64,000 nt of DNA, taken from contig NZ_FOHX01000004.1 of the NCBI RefSeq assembly GCF_900111685.1, forward strand, positions 315,576-379,575. The letters are read 5' to 3'. Shown one piece after another: positions 45,259 to 58,179 of the stretch. This DNA is from Nonomuraea wenchangensis (GTDB taxonomy: Bacteria; Actinomycetota; Actinomycetes; Streptosporangiales; Streptosporangiaceae). Every line of letters starts with the position of its first letter. Position 1 is the stretch's first letter. The notes below the pieces were generated by a model, which was given only the letters and a program-made list of their open reading frames with translations, did no database searches and had not been told where the DNA came from. A program made the translations under genes and the position numbers.

Positions 45259-45415
45259 GTCGCCCATATTGTGAGCACTCCGCATCTATGCTCCTCAATC
45301 GGCATCTCGCCATGGTTCCGGCCCGTGGTCAATCCTGCCACGGCTTCCGCCCCGTGTACTGTATTTCCCTTCGAACGAAAAGCGTCGGCTATTTGTGCAT
45401 TTACTGTGGATTTGC

Positions 45416-45994
45416 CTAATTTCTGGCCGTGGCGAGGATGACACCCGAGCCGTGACCGCCCAGCTCGACGGCGGCCAGCCGCTCATGGCCGAGCAGGGTG
45501 CGCCGGACCTCCTCCTGCCGGGCCGCGAACCCCGCGTCCCACGTCACGCCGGGCGCCGGCGTCATGTCATCCACCACCAGCACCCCGCGTGGGCCGAGCG
45601 CGGCGATGGTCAGCTCCAGCCCCACCTGCTTGCCGGCCTCCGCGTCGGCGAAGATCAGCTCGAAGGCGCCGAGCCCAGGTAGGAGCTCCAGCACGTCACC
45701 CGTACGGAGGTCCACGAAGCCCGGCCAGTCACCGGACGCGGCCAGCGCGGCCCGCTCCGGATCCAGCTCGACGCTCGTCACCGTCACGTCCCGCCGCGGC
45801 AGCAGCCCGCTCACCAGCCAGGCGGTGCCCACACCCGTGCCCGTGCCGAGCTCCAGGACCCGCCCGCGCTCGGGCACCCCCGCCGCCAGCACGGCGAGCA
45901 GGCGGCCGACGGCCGGGTCGCAGGAGAAGGCGAACCCGGCGGCACGCGCCCGCTCGACCGCCGCCCCGACGAGTTCCGGCGTTTCAGTATTCAT
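45416..45994 (-). CDS. O-methyltransferase-like SAM protein
   Basis: The 192-aa product has motif I VLELGTGTGVGTAWLVSGL (about residues 45-63), VTSVELDPERAALAAS, and VDDMTPAPGVTW, where the Asp pair resembles the metal site of catechol-type O-methyltransferases. The frame begins MNTETPELVGAAVERARAAG. The family (Methyltransf_3/24-like) acts on catechols or on unknown targets. It stands on the minus strand upstream of the XRE regulator, 157 bp away, in a region of no clear pathway. Confidence 0.82.
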   Translation of the reverse strand: MNTETPELVGAAVERARAAGFAFSCDPAVGRLLAVLAAGVPERGRVLELGTGTGVGTAWLVSGLLPRRDVTVTSVELDPERAALAASGDWPGFVDLRTGDVLELLPGLGAFELIFADAEAGKQVGLELTIAALGPRGVLVVDDMTPAPGVTWDAGFAARQEEVRRTLLGHERLAAVELGGHGSGVILATARN

Positions 45995-46359
45995 GACTGA
46001 TTACTATCCCACCGGCGCCGAATCCGGGAAGGGGCCTGGGGTTGCCTCCGGCGGTGCTGGATCATCCCAAGTTTGGGGTGATCATCCTTCATCCCGAGGT
46101 GATAGCCGATCGCGCATTTCCCGCCCCCGGCTAAAACGCCCGCCTTTCGGCGGCCCGGGCGGGCGAAATATATGTAGTACCTCGCCGAAGCGAATCAAAA
46201 CCTAACGCCAAGAAACCGAGGCGTCCGCTTGACCCTTGGAATGGCAATACGAGTTGCGGAACCAGCGACCTGCCGCGATTGTTATTCCCGGCACCTCACA
46301 GCCCTGCACAAACGACTATGGCGTCGGGAATTCCGCGCCGATCCATGGAGGAAACAATC
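45995..46359. other. Intergenic region before the small secreted gene
   Basis: No gene is visible. CGCCCGCC (46137-46144) pairs with GGCGGGCG (46158-46165) in a GC-rich hairpin with a 13-nt loop. The 46165-46330 stretch is comparatively AT-rich and probably carries the promoter of the downstream secreted protein, with GCTTGACCC near 46230. Nothing else can be supported. Confidence 0.4.
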
Positions 46360-46662
46360 ATGATCCGTCGTATCCTCGCGGGTGCAGCGATCGCGGCCGT
46401 CGCTTTCGGCTTCTCGGCCTCTGCTGCCACCGCCAACGTCGACCCCCGCCCCAACAACAGCGGCCAGGCCGTCCTGAGCCAGTGGCAGATCGTCGACGAC
46501 GTCCTGAACGACGTGGCCAACCACTCGCTCAACAACCTCGACGTCAACATCATCCAGCTCGCCGACGAGATCGACCTCGACGTGCTGAACAACAACCAGC
46601 CCGAGGTCGGCGACGGCAACCGGAACGTCGACCTGCACAACGCCGGCACCTACATCAGCTGA
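46360..46662 (+). CDS. Small secreted Asn/Asp-rich protein
   Basis: ATG 46360 follows GGAGGAAACAATC, a strong ribosome-binding site. The 100-aa product has a signal peptide (IRRILAGAAIAAVAFGFSAS, cleavage near ATAN), leaving about 73 residues: QWQIVDDVLNDVANHSLNNL, then DVNIIQLADEIDLDVLNNNQ. The mature part is rich in Asn, Asp, Leu and Val, and contains no cysteine and few charged Lys, which is reminiscent of amyloid-like surface proteins such as rodlins, but no family match is claimed. It is monocistronic with a hairpin terminator downstream. Confidence 0.75.
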   Translation: MIRRILAGAAIAAVAFGFSASAATANVDPRPNNSGQAVLSQWQIVDDVLNDVANHSLNNLDVNIIQLADEIDLDVLNNNQPEVGDGNRNVDLHNAGTYIS

Positions 46663-46674
46663 GGACGGCGCAAG

Positions 46675-46730
46675 CAGGAAGGTTGATCGCGGCTCCCGTA
46701 CGCGGAGCCGCTCGGCCAGTCGCCTTCCTG
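46675..46730 (+). terminator. Compound hairpin terminator after the small secreted gene
   Basis: CAGGAAGG (46675-46682) pairs with CCTTCCTG (46723-46730); inside, GCGGCTCC (46689-46696) pairs with GGAGCCGC (46704-46711). No T-run follows. It may terminate both this gene and the opposing NlpC/P60 transcript. Confidence 0.55.
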
Positions 46731-46887
46731 GTGCCCAGGTGAGCGACCGGGGCTCGGCGTGGTGATTCGCGAGACCACGAGGAGCCCGGTCGGCCGCCGC
46801 ATCCGTACGGGCGTCGTGCGGCTCCGGGCCGGCCCTTTCGCGAGGGGCCGGCCGGGGGCCGCACTGCTCGTTTCCTGGCCCCTGTCC

Positions 46888-47418
46888 TCACAGATCCGCG
46901 CGGCCGACCCCCGGCCGTACCGCTCCCAGGAAGTCGGGCCGGTCGAGCGGGTCCGTCCGCACGAACGCCCCCGTGTACGGCGCGTGCACCATCGTCGTCG
47001 CGTCCACCGCGATCCCCACGTGCTCCGGCCCGGGACTGTCCCGGTCGTTGTCGAAGAACACCAGGTCACCGGGCTCGATCGACTCCTTCGGCACCCGCGT
47101 CCCCGAGCGCCACTGCTCCTGCGACGTGGTCCCGATGGCCGTCCCGACCTGCGCGTAGGCGTACTCGGTGAGCCCCGAGCAGTCGAAGCCCTTCGTGCCG
47201 GCGCCTTTCCCGATGCCGAAGCCGGGCCCGTGCACCCCGCCGCCGCCCCACGAGTAGGGCACGCCGATCATCTCCAGCGCCGCGCGCAGCGCGATGCTTC
47301 CGGCGGCGGCCGAGCGCGCCTTCCGTGCGGCCAGCGCCGCGTCCGCCTGAAGAACGGACGCCAGTACGCACGCCAGCCCGCACGCGAGCACCCGCGCCGC
47401 CGATCCTTTCCCGGTCAC
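46888..47418 (-). CDS. Secreted NlpC/P60 peptidoglycan endopeptidase
   Basis: GTG start at 47418, 176 aa. A signal peptide spans roughly residues 1-30 (VLACGLACVLASVLQADAAL). The NlpC/P60 domain has GVPYSWGGGGVHGPGFGIG, the catalytic Cys in GFDCSGLTEYAYAQ, the catalytic His in PGPEHVGIAVDATTM and a polar third residue in VHAPYTG. It cleaves D-Glu-mDAP bonds in peptidoglycan stem peptides and so remodels the wall. It has no SH3 or coiled-coil targeting domain, unlike RipA-type enzymes. Expression control unknown; a 9-bp inverted repeat lies upstream at 47485-47530. Confidence 0.9.
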   Translation of the reverse strand: MTGKGSAARVLACGLACVLASVLQADAALAARKARSAAAGSIALRAALEMIGVPYSWGGGGVHGPGFGIGKGAGTKGFDCSGLTEYAYAQVGTAIGTTSQEQWRSGTRVPKESIEPGDLVFFDNDRDSPGPEHVGIAVDATTMVHAPYTGAFVRTDPLDRPDFLGAVRPGVGRADL

Positions 47419-47789
47419 TTGTCTTCACCATCCCCGCATAGCCCGTTTGTGAGCGTTGTCTGCTGTGTGGCTTCTATACCGCCGAATTTCGCGGCAAGTC
47501 TTCCGACATAAACGGACGAGTCGCGAAATTTCCGGGACGGGAAGATCCATGGCAAAACGGGCAGATGGGGCATCTAACTCCGGCCCACACGGCACTGCCG
47601 GGTCGCGGATCACGCGAGAAAAGACCGCCGGGAGCACCCCTTCAGGATTCCGCGCCAATTCGGTCATATTCTCGCGAAGATTACATAGTGAAACATACTT
47701 CGTGTAGCCTTGGTTCTGGCTGACGGCGCCGAACCGGGCGCCCGGCCACAAACCCCCGGGGAGCCTGCGTGTAGGGGGGTGCGAAGAGC
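47419..47789. promoter_or_regulatory. Divergent region between NlpC/P60 and STAS genes, with inverted repeat
   Basis: AATTTCGCG (47485-47493) pairs with CGCGAAATT (47522-47530) across a 28-nt loop. AT-rich sequence at 47655-47710 is the likely STAS promoter. Two overlapping opposite-strand ORFs cross this region but have no recognisable product and are not annotated. No c-di-AMP (ydaO) riboswitch consensus, often found before NlpC/P60 genes, could be matched by eye. Confidence 0.45.
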
Positions 47790-48134
47790 GTGAACCGTCT
47801 CGAAGAGCGGCTGCTCTACCAGGACGAGCAGCTCAAGGCCACAGTATGCGCGGCGGCCGAGGGGCCGGCCGTCACGCTGGTCGGCCAGGTCGACGCCTCC
47901 AACAGCTACGCCCTGGCCGTCGCCCTGACGGGCTGCAGCCAGGGCCGGCAGGTCGTCGTCGACACCGGCGGACTGACCTTCATCGACGTCTCGGGACTGC
48001 GCGTGCTGGCCCTGCCCGGCCTGCCGCCGGAGCAGCGCTGGATCAGGCTGCGCAACCTGACGTCGTACCAGCTCCGGCTGTTGCGGCTGATGGGCTGGCA
48101 CCACGAGTCCCGAGCCCATCACCTGCCCATCTAA
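47790..48134 (+). CDS. STAS-domain anti-sigma factor antagonist
   Basis: The 114-aa product (GTG at 47790) has the STAS fold: [40 protein letters not shown], where the Ser of DVSGL is the phosphorylation site used by SpoIIAA/RsbV proteins. Such antagonists release sigma factors by binding anti-sigma kinases. A related anti-sigma-type ATPase lies 8.5 kb away (56597); pairing of the two is possible but unproven. The gene is convergent with the geosmin-encapsulin operon, ending 26 bp from its last stop codon. Confidence 0.88.
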   Translation: MNRLEERLLYQDEQLKATVCAAAEGPAVTLVGQVDASNSYALAVALTGCSQGRQVVVDTGGLTFIDVSGLRVLALPGLPPEQRWIRLRNLTSYQLRLLRLMGWHHESRAHHLPI

Positions 48135-48160
48135 GGAGCGTTGTCACCTGCCGGGCAGCG

Positions 48161-51734
<3,574 letters not shown>

Positions 51735-51774
51735 GTGTGAAACACCACCAATCCCCCGGCGGATCAGGTCCGGG

Positions 51775-53184
51775 CTAGTCGTTCCTGCCGAGCTCGACGT
51801 CCTCCAGGACGCCCAGCGCGTCGGGCACCAGGACCGCGCACGAGTAGTAGGCGCTGACCAGGTAGGACACCACGGCCTTCTCGTTGATGTTCATGAAGCG
51901 GACCGACAGGCTCGGTTGGTACTCGTCGGGGATGCCGGTCTGGTGCAGGCCCACCACGCCCTGGTTCTCCTGGCCGGTCCGCATGAGCAGGAACGACGTC
52001 GTACGGCTGCCGGAGACCGGGATCTTGTTGCAGGGGAAGATCGGCACGCCCCGCCAGGCCGGCACCCGGTGCCCGCTGACCTCACTGGCCTGCGGGTAGA
52101 CGCCGCGCTTGCTGCACTCCCTGCCGAACGCGGCGATGGCCTGCGGATGGGCGAGGAAGAACGCCGGCTCCTTCCACACGGTGGCGAGCAGGTCGTCGAG
52201 GTCGTCGGGGGTCGGCGGGCCGGAACGGGTGCGGATGCGCTGGCTGAAGTCGGCGTTGTGGAGCAGGCCGAACTCCCTGTTGTTGATCAGCTCGTGCTCC
52301 TGGCGCTCGCGCAGCGCCTCGATCGTGAGGCGGAGCTGCTGGTCGAGCTGGCTCATCGGCTGGTTGTACAGGTCGGAGACGCGGCTGTGGACGCGCAGGA
52401 TGGTCTGGGCGACGCTCAGTTCGTACTCGCGGGGGCTCAGCTCGTAGTCGACGAAGGTGCCGGGCAGCGTGGCCTCGCCCGTGTGGCCCGAGGACATGTC
52501 GATGGCGGCCTCGCCGTAGTCGTTCTGGGCCTGGGCGCCGCTGCTGGCCAGGCTCTCCAGGTGGGCGCGGAGCGCGGGCGACTGCTCGGCGACCTGCTCG
52601 AAGTCCTGCCGTGACAGCGTCAGCAGGGTGGTGGCGGTCTTGGCCCGCGCGCTGAACTCGAACGGGGCGCCGTCGGTGAGCGCCTGCTCGCCGAAGTGGT
52701 CGCCGTCGGCCAGCACGCCGAGGTCCTGCTCGTCGCCGTACGCGCCGCGGGCCAGCTTGCCCACCCGGCCGTGCGCGATGAGGACGAGCCGGTCACCTTC
52801 GGCGCCCTCGGTGACGATCTGCTCGCCGGCCTCCACCTCCCGCTGGGTGAAGCGGCCGGCCAGCGCCTCCAGCACCTCCATGTCGTCGAAGCCGCGCAGC
52901 ACGGGCAGCTCGGTCAGCTCCGCGGGGATGACGCGAACCTCCGAGCCGGTGGTGCTGAAGGTGATGCGGCCGTCCCCGAGGGTGTAGGTCAGCCGCCGGT
53001 TCACCCGGAAAACGCCGCCCGAGCACTGCACCCAAGGCAGCAGCCGCAGCAGCCACCGCGAGGTGATCTCCTGCATCTGCGGCGGCGTCTTGGTGGTGGT
53101 GGAGAGCTGCCTCGCGGCCTCGGTGCTCAGGCTGAGCTGGCCGTTGCCGTTCTCGGGGGCGGCGGACTGGGTGGTTTCTGTCAT
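51775..53184 (-). CDS. Family 2B encapsulin shell protein 2
   Basis: The 469-aa product shares the shell-1 layout: arm [27 protein letters not shown], a cNMP-binding-like insert (about 90-215) and the HK97 fold ([72 protein letters not shown]). Here the cassette is [20 protein letters not shown], keeping F-G-E, so ligand binding is more plausible than in shell 1. It is 40 bp upstream of shell 1 in the operon and 26 bp downstream of ispH. Two-shell family 2B systems are known beside terpene cyclases. Confidence 0.95.
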   Translation of the reverse strand: MTETTQSAAPENGNGQLSLSTEAARQLSTTTKTPPQMQEITSRWLLRLLPWVQCSGGVFRVNRRLTYTLGDGRITFSTTGSEVRVIPAELTELPVLRGFDDMEVLEALAGRFTQREVEAGEQIVTEGAEGDRLVLIAHGRVGKLARGAYGDEQDLGVLADGDHFGEQALTDGAPFEFSARAKTATTLLTLSRQDFEQVAEQSPALRAHLESLASSGAQAQNDYGEAAIDMSSGHTGEATLPGTFVDYELSPREYELSVAQTILRVHSRVSDLYNQPMSQLDQQLRLTIEALRERQEHELINNREFGLLHNADFSQRIRTRSGPPTPDDLDDLLATVWKEPAFFLAHPQAIAAFGRECSKRGVYPQASEVSGHRVPAWRGVPIFPCNKIPVSGSRTTSFLLMRTGQENQGVVGLHQTGIPDEYQPSLSVRFMNINEKAVVSYLVSAYYSCAVLVPDALGVLEDVELGRND

Positions 53185-53210
53185 CTCTTACCTGCCTGTT
53201 CCGTGCTGGA

Positions 53211-54152
53211 TTAGCCGGGGTTGCGGGTCGGTCGTAGTTCGGGGGGAAGAGAGAAGGTCAGGGTCTCCTCGGTGAGGGTCACCTGAGTGACGTCGGCGAA
53301 GCCGCGGGCCGCGAGCCAGTCGAGCAGCCCGCTGACCAGCCGCTCCGGCGCCGACGCGCCGGAGGTGACGCCGACCGTGCGTACGCCGCGCAGCCACCGC
53401 TCGTCGGCCTCGGCGGCGCTGTCCACCAGATGGGCGGCCCGCGCCCCCGCCTCCAGTGCCACCTCGACCAGGCGCTGGGAGTTGGAGGAGTTGGCCGAGC
53501 CGACGACGAGGACCAGCTCGCACTCGGGCGCGATCCTGGTCACCGCCTCCTGGCGGTTCTGGCTGGCGTAGCAGATGTCGTCGCTGGGCGGGTCGGCGAG
53601 GTGCGGGAAGCGCTCGCGCAACGCGCTGACCGCGCGCATGGTCTCGTCCACCGACAGGGTGGTCTGGGACAGCCAGCTCACCGGGCCGTCGCCGGTGACG
53701 CTCACCTCCTCGGGACGGGCCGGGTCGACGACGTGGATGTGGCCGGGGGCCTCGCCGACGGTGCCCTCGACCTCCTCGTGCTCGGCATGGCCGATGAGCA
53801 CGATCTCGTGGCCGTCGGCGGCGAGCCTGACCGCCTCCTTGTGGACCTTGGTGACCAGCGGGCAGGTGGCGTCGATGGTGCGCAGCCCGCGCCGCTCGGC
53901 CTCGGCCTTGACCTCCGGCGACACCCCGTGGGCGCTGAAGATCACCAGTGCGCCGTCGGGGACCTCGTCGAGCTCGTCGACGAAGACCGCGCCACGCCGG
54001 GTCAGCTCGCCGACCACGGAGGTGTTGTGGACGATCTGTTTGCGTACGTGGACGGGCGGGCCGAAGCGCTCCAGCGCCTGCTCCACCGTCACGATCGCGC
54101 GATCGACGCCCGCGCAGTAGCCGCGCGGGGCCGCGAGAAGTACGCGTCCCAT
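53211..54152 (-). CDS. ispH: 4-hydroxy-3-methylbut-2-enyl diphosphate reductase IspH
   Basis: This is the last enzyme of the MEP pathway, a [4Fe-4S] reductase giving IPP and DMAPP (313 aa). The three cluster cysteines are in [26 protein letters not shown] and [11 protein letters not shown]. Other motifs are [38 protein letters not shown] and [11 protein letters not shown]. The start is ATG 54152. It sits between a polyprenyl synthase and the shell genes, so the operon supplies C5 building blocks to the terpene enzyme. It may be a second copy in addition to a housekeeping ispH; that cannot be seen here. Confidence 0.96.
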   Translation of the reverse strand: MGRVLLAAPRGYCAGVDRAIVTVEQALERFGPPVHVRKQIVHNTSVVGELTRRGAVFVDELDEVPDGALVIFSAHGVSPEVKAEAERRGLRTIDATCPLVTKVHKEAVRLAADGHEIVLIGHAEHEEVEGTVGEAPGHIHVVDPARPEEVSVTGDGPVSWLSQTTLSVDETMRAVSALRERFPHLADPPSDDICYASQNRQEAVTRIAPECELVLVVGSANSSNSQRLVEVALEAGARAAHLVDSAAEADERWLRGVRTVGVTSGASAPERLVSGLLDWLAARGFADVTQVTLTEETLTFSLPPELRPTRNPG

Positions 54153-54166
54153 CGGGAAAAACCCTT

Positions 54167-55216
54167 CTACCTGGTGCGGTGTGCGAGCCGGTCGGCGAGC
54201 ACGGTGAGCGCGGCGGCGGCGTCCGGCTTGATCTCGGCCTCGGCCAGCGCCGCGACCGCCTCCCGCACCCGGCTCTCGATCATGTCTTCGACCTCGGCGA
54301 CCGCTCCGGTGTCGAGCAGGATCTGGCGCAGCTCGGCGGCGCGCTCCTCGCTCAGCCCGGGATCGCCGTGCCAGCGCCGCAGGTGCTCGCGCTGGGCGGC
54401 CGAGGCACGGCGCAGGGCCTGCGCGATGAGCACGGTGTGCTTGCCCTCGCGCAGGTCGTCGAGCGCCGACTTGCCGGTCTCGGCGGCCGAGCCGAAGGTG
54501 CCGAGCACGTCGTCGCGGAGCTGGAACGCCTCGCCCAGCGGCACCCCGAACCGGGAGTAGGACGCCAGCAGCTCCGCGTCGGCCCCGGCGAGCGCGCCGC
54601 CGATCTGCAGCGGCCGCTCCACGGTGTATTTGGCCGTCTTGTAGCGGATCACGGTCAGCGCCTCTTCGACGCTCGCCCCGGCCCGCAGTTGCGCGAGCAT
54701 GTCGAGGTATTGGCCGCTGATCACCTCGGTGCGCATGGTGTCGAAGAGGTGGTGCGCGGCGCGCAGCCGGTGCGGCTGGATCCCGCAGGACGACAGCATG
54801 GCGTCGGACCAGGCCAGGCTCAGTGTGCCGAGCAGGATGCCGCCCGCCTGGCCGAAGACCTCCGCGCCCGGCCCCGCGTGCAGCCGCTCCAGGCTCTTGT
54901 GCACGGTGGCGCGGCCCCGGCGCAGCTCGCTGCCGTCCATGATGTCGTCGTGGATGAGCAGGCCCGCGTGGCACAGCTCCAGCGCGGCGGCGGCCGTGAT
55001 GATCTCGTCGCAGTCGTCGCCACCGGCGCCGCGCCACCCCCAGTAGCACAGCTGCGGCCGGATGCGCTTGCCGCCGCCCAGCACGAACTCGCGCAGCACG
55101 TTGTAGGCGACCGCGACGTCCGGGTCGGAGAGTGGCGCCCGCCAGGTTTCCAGGAACGCGCTCAGGTGGTGGTCGATGCGCGAGCCGAGGCAAGGCTCAG
55201 TGAAGCCCAATGGCAT
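54167..55216 (-). CDS. Polyprenyl (probably farnesyl) diphosphate synthase
   Basis: The 349-aa trans-prenyltransferase has [20 protein letters not shown], the first Asp-rich motif [32 protein letters not shown] and the second [11 protein letters not shown]. It starts at ATG 55216 behind GAAGGAGCGC and is the first gene of the operon. Residues four and five before the first Asp motif ([13 protein letters not shown]) are not bulky, so chain length may exceed C15; farnesyl diphosphate is inferred from the geosmin synthase it serves. It lies 14 bp before ispH. No extra disordered terminus is visible. Confidence 0.93.
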   Translation of the reverse strand: MPLGFTEPCLGSRIDHHLSAFLETWRAPLSDPDVAVAYNVLREFVLGGGKRIRPQLCYWGWRGAGGDDCDEIITAAAALELCHAGLLIHDDIMDGSELRRGRATVHKSLERLHAGPGAEVFGQAGGILLGTLSLAWSDAMLSSCGIQPHRLRAAHHLFDTMRTEVISGQYLDMLAQLRAGASVEEALTVIRYKTAKYTVERPLQIGGALAGADAELLASYSRFGVPLGEAFQLRDDVLGTFGSAAETGKSALDDLREGKHTVLIAQALRRASAAQREHLRRWHGDPGLSEERAAELRQILLDTGAVAEVEDMIESRVREAVAALAEAEIKPDAAAALTVLADRLAHRTR

Positions 55217-55434
55217 GCGCGCGCTCCTTCGGTCGATCGGATATCACCAATAGTTACTCACCCAACACTGAGCGTGTAAAGAGTCTGGGACTGCTCATGA
55301 CTTCATCCGTCTCATCAGTCACACGCGGTCTGCCCGTCCGTTCAGCGGCTTTTGTGGGGGTGTGCGCGGTCGGCCGGACCGGTTGCGGCCCTGATGGGCG
55401 TTTCACCGGCAGGACAGCGGGCAGCGGTGCCTCC

Positions 55435-56484
55435 ATGAGAGTCGTCGTGGTGGGAGCAACCGGGAACGTCGGCACCAGCCTGGTGCGCGCGCTGAGCACC
55501 GACGAGCGCGTGACCTCGATCGTCGGGGTCGCGCGGCGGCTTCCCGGCTGGCGCGTCGACCGCACGGAATGGCGGCAGGCCGACGTGGCATCCGGCGATC
55601 TGGCCCGGATCTTCGACGGTGCGGACGCCGTGGTCCACCTGGCGTGGCTGTTCCAGCCGACCAGGGACCCCGCGGCAACCTGGCGGGCCAACGTGCTCGG
55701 CAGCATGCGGGTCTTCCGCGCCGCCGCGGAGGCCGGGGTGCAGGCGCTGGTGCACGCCTCGTCCGTGGGCGCGTACTCGCCCGGGCCCAAGGATCGTCGG
55801 GTGGACGAGAGCTGGCCCACGCACGGGTGGCCCGGCGCCGCGTACGGGCGGGAGAAGGCCTACGTCGAGCGGGTGCTCGACGTCTTCGAGCACGACCACC
55901 CGAGCATCCGCGTGGTGCGGATGCGGCCCGGCTTCATCTTCCAGCGGGCGGCGGCGTCCGAGCAGCGCAGGCTGTTCGCCGGGCCGCTGGTGCCGCGGCG
56001 GCTGATCGCCGCGGGGCGCGTCCCGTTCGTGCCGGACATCCCCGGGCTGCGCCTGCAGGTGCTGCACGCCGATGACGCGGCCGAGGCCTACCGGCTCGCG
56101 GTCGTGCGCGAGGTCAGAGGGGCGTTCAACATCGCCGCGGAACCGGTGCTCACGCCCGGGGACCTCGCCGAGCTGCTCGGCACGCGCACCGTGCCGGTGC
56201 CGCGGGGGCTCGCCAAGGCGGCCGTCGCGGCGGCCTGGCGTCTCAGGCTGGTGCCCGCCTCGCCGGGGCTGCTCGACCTAGCCATCCGGCTGCCGATCAT
56301 GAACACCGACCGCGCGCGCGAAGTGCTGGGCTGGCGGCCGCGGCACTTGTCGCTGGACGCCATGCGTGAGCTGTTCGAAGGGCTGCACGACGGCGCCGGC
56401 ATGGACACCGCGCCGCTCGCCCCCGACGGCGGCCCGGCCGGCCGTGTCAAGGAACTCGCCTCCGGCATGGGCGCACGCCCGTGA
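55435..56484 (+). CDS. NAD-dependent epimerase/dehydratase (extended SDR)
   Basis: The 349-aa product starts at ATG 55435 and has the Rossmann motif MRVVVVGATGNVGTSLVRAL, then DGADAVVHLAWLFQPTRDP and VHASSVGAYSPGPKDRRVDE. The catalytic Tyr/Lys are in WPGAAYGREKAYVERVLD (YxxxK). NDP-sugar epimerase-like members act on sugars or as redox enzymes for steroid and terpenoid substrates. It is divergent from the geosmin operon with 218 bp between starts, so the two may share regulatory DNA. Its substrate is unknown. Confidence 0.85.
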   Translation: MRVVVVGATGNVGTSLVRALSTDERVTSIVGVARRLPGWRVDRTEWRQADVASGDLARIFDGADAVVHLAWLFQPTRDPAATWRANVLGSMRVFRAAAEAGVQALVHASSVGAYSPGPKDRRVDESWPTHGWPGAAYGREKAYVERVLDVFEHDHPSIRVVRMRPGFIFQRAAASEQRRLFAGPLVPRRLIAAGRVPFVPDIPGLRLQVLHADDAAEAYRLAVVREVRGAFNIAAEPVLTPGDLAELLGTRTVPVPRGLAKAAVAAAWRLRLVPASPGLLDLAIRLPIMNTDRAREVLGWRPRHLSLDAMRELFEGLHDGAGMDTAPLAPDGGPAGRVKELASGMGARP

Positions 56485-56596
56485 CGCCGATCCGCCCCGA
56501 ACGCGGAGTGTAATCCCCATCCTTCCGGGAAGAGGAGGGGGGAACGCGAGGTCCTGAGGCGCGGCCCCGGGTGTCACTACGACACGGAGGAACGCC

Positions 56597-57205
56597 ATGG
56601 ACCCTTTTCCCCGGACCGGTTTTCGCCAGGTCCTTCGCCTCGATCTTCCCGATCTGAGCCAGCACGGCGGAGGCGGCCCGCCGCCGCCCGCCGCCGCGCG
56701 CCGGCGCGTCCAGGCCAGGTCGGAGGAGCCTGCCATGCGCACCCTTCTGATCCAGCCCTTCACGCTCCAGGACGTGACCAGGCTCCGCCGCACGGTGGCC
56801 GAGAAGGCCGAACACTGCGGCCTGAGCGGTCCCCGTCTGGACGACTTCGTCCTCGCCGTGCACGAGAGCGTGGTGAACGCCGTCGAGCACGCGGGCGGGC
56901 ACGGGCACATCAAGCTGTGGACCGTGGACGGCGTCATCCGCTCGGAGACCACCGACCGGGGCGAGGGCATCCCCGACGGCTACGTGGCCGGCGACCACCG
57001 GCCGTCCGACCTGAGCTACGACGGACGCGGCATCTACCTCATCCGCCGCCTGTGCGACATGGTGGACTTCAGCACCGGCCCCTTCGGCACGACGGTCCGC
57101 ATCACCATGCGGCTGCCGAAGGCCCCCGGGCACATCACGCGGGGGCACATGCGACGCATCCGGGTCGCCGGCGAGGCCCATCCGCACGGCCGCTTCACCG
57201 CCTGA
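56597..57205 (+). CDS. Anti-sigma-type ATP-binding regulatory protein (HATPase)
   Basis: Two good starts exist: ATG 56597 (ACGGAGGAACGCC before it; 202 aa) and ATG 56735 (GGAGGAGCCTGCC before it; 156 aa). The kinase-like domain begins after the second: VLAVHESVVNAVEHAGGHGH (N box), TDRGEGIPDG (G1 box) and GRGIYLIRRLCDMVDF (G2 box), as in RsbW/SpoIIAB-like serine kinases. The longer N-terminus is Gly/Pro/Arg-rich. These proteins bind or phosphorylate sigma factors or antagonists. A STAS antagonist lies upstream at 47790. The biological partner is not known. Confidence 0.85.
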   Translation: MDPFPRTGFRQVLRLDLPDLSQHGGGGPPPPAAARRRVQARSEEPAMRTLLIQPFTLQDVTRLRRTVAEKAEHCGLSGPRLDDFVLAVHESVVNAVEHAGGHGHIKLWTVDGVIRSETTDRGEGIPDGYVAGDHRPSDLSYDGRGIYLIRRLCDMVDFSTGPFGTTVRITMRLPKAPGHITRGHMRRIRVAGEAHPHGRFTA

Positions 57206-57269
57206 GCCCGCCCTCGTCAGGGGCCCGCCGCCCGGCGGTGCCCGCGTAGCGGCAGGTAGGGTCGGAAGG

Positions 57270-58169
57270 GTGAGCCGCGAGCAGCTTTCCCCCGCGATCA
57301 TCGCCCCGGTCCGGCGCATCGGCCGGCGGGAGTTCGACTTCGCGCGCCAGGTCGCCGTGATGGCGATCGTCAACCGCACGCCAAACTCCTTCCACGACCA
57401 GGGCCGCACCTACGCGCTGGACAGCGCCGTCGCGGCGGCCAGGCGGGCGGTCGACGACGGGGCCGACTGGGTCGACATCGGCGGCTTCGCCTTCAGCGCC
57501 GCGCAGGCCGAGATCGGCGCCGCCGAGGAGATCGACCGGGTCGCCCCCGTCATCGCCGAGGTCAGGGCCGTCACCGACGCGGTCATCTCGGTCGACACCC
57601 ACCGCCCCGAGGTCGCGCGGGCGGCGATCGAGGCCGGCGCCGACGTCATCAACGACACCAACGGGCTGCGCGAGCCCGGCCTCGCCGAGGTGGCCGCCGC
57701 CACCGGGGCCGGCGTCGTGGTCACCCACAGCCTGGGCGGTCCCGGCCGGCGCGTCTTCCGGCCCAGCTACGACGACGTCGTGGCGGAGGTGGCCGGCTAT
57801 CTGCGGGAGCGGGTGGCGTACGCGCTGGAGGCCGGCATCGCGCCCGACAAGATCATCATCGATCCCGGCCACGACCTCAACAAGAACACCTTCCACTCGC
57901 TGGAGCTGACCCGCCGCCTGGAGGAGATCACCGCGATCGGCTACCCGACGCTGGTCGCGCTGTCCAACAAGGACTTCATCGGCGAGACGCTCGACCGGCC
58001 GCAGGGCCGGCGGACCGAGGGCACGATCGCCGCCAACGTCGTCGCCGTGCTCAAGGGGGCGCGGATCCTGCGGGTGCACGACGTGCCCGCGACCGTCGCC
58101 GCCGTACGCATGACCGAAGCCGTGCTCGGCTGGCGTGCCCCTCTCGCGCCCAGCCACAACCTGGCGTGA
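57270..58169 (+). CDS. folP2: FolP2-type dihydropteroate synthase homologue
   Basis: The 299-aa product (GTG start) has the DHPS TIM barrel: VMAIVNRTPNSFHDQG instead of the canonical N-x-TPDSF, DWVDIGGFAFSAAQAEI, ISVDTHRPEVARAA, INDTNGLREPGLAEV and IIIDPGHDLNKNTFHSLELT-RRL. The wording matches mycobacterial FolP2, which is related to DHPS but has not shown synthase activity, so folate synthesis is not assumed. Downstream by 10 bp is the DUF1992 gene, probably co-transcribed. The main FolP1 is expected elsewhere. Confidence 0.88.
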   Translation: MSREQLSPAIIAPVRRIGRREFDFARQVAVMAIVNRTPNSFHDQGRTYALDSAVAAARRAVDDGADWVDIGGFAFSAAQAEIGAAEEIDRVAPVIAEVRAVTDAVISVDTHRPEVARAAIEAGADVINDTNGLREPGLAEVAAATGAGVVVTHSLGGPGRRVFRPSYDDVVAEVAGYLRERVAYALEAGIAPDKIIIDPGHDLNKNTFHSLELTRRLEEITAIGYPTLVALSNKDFIGETLDRPQGRRTEGTIAANVVAVLKGARILRVHDVPATVAAVRMTEAVLGWRAPLAPSHNLA

Positions 58170-58179
58170 AGGAGCGCAC

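Noticed and set aside
46888..47560. c-di-AMP (ydaO) riboswitch before the NlpC/P60 gene, which DisA's presence would make attractive
   Set aside because: The reverse-complement leader lacks the recognisable ydaO core; a covariance-model search would be decisive.
47425..47751. Two opposing ORFs of 83-108 codons between the NlpC/P60 and STAS genes
   Set aside because: Neither shows a recognisable domain or a convincing ribosome-binding site, and both overlap the presumed promoters.
57270..58169. Housekeeping dihydropteroate synthase FolP1
   Set aside because: The N-R-TPNSF motif and other wording match the FolP2 type, and no folB, folK or folE gene is nearby.
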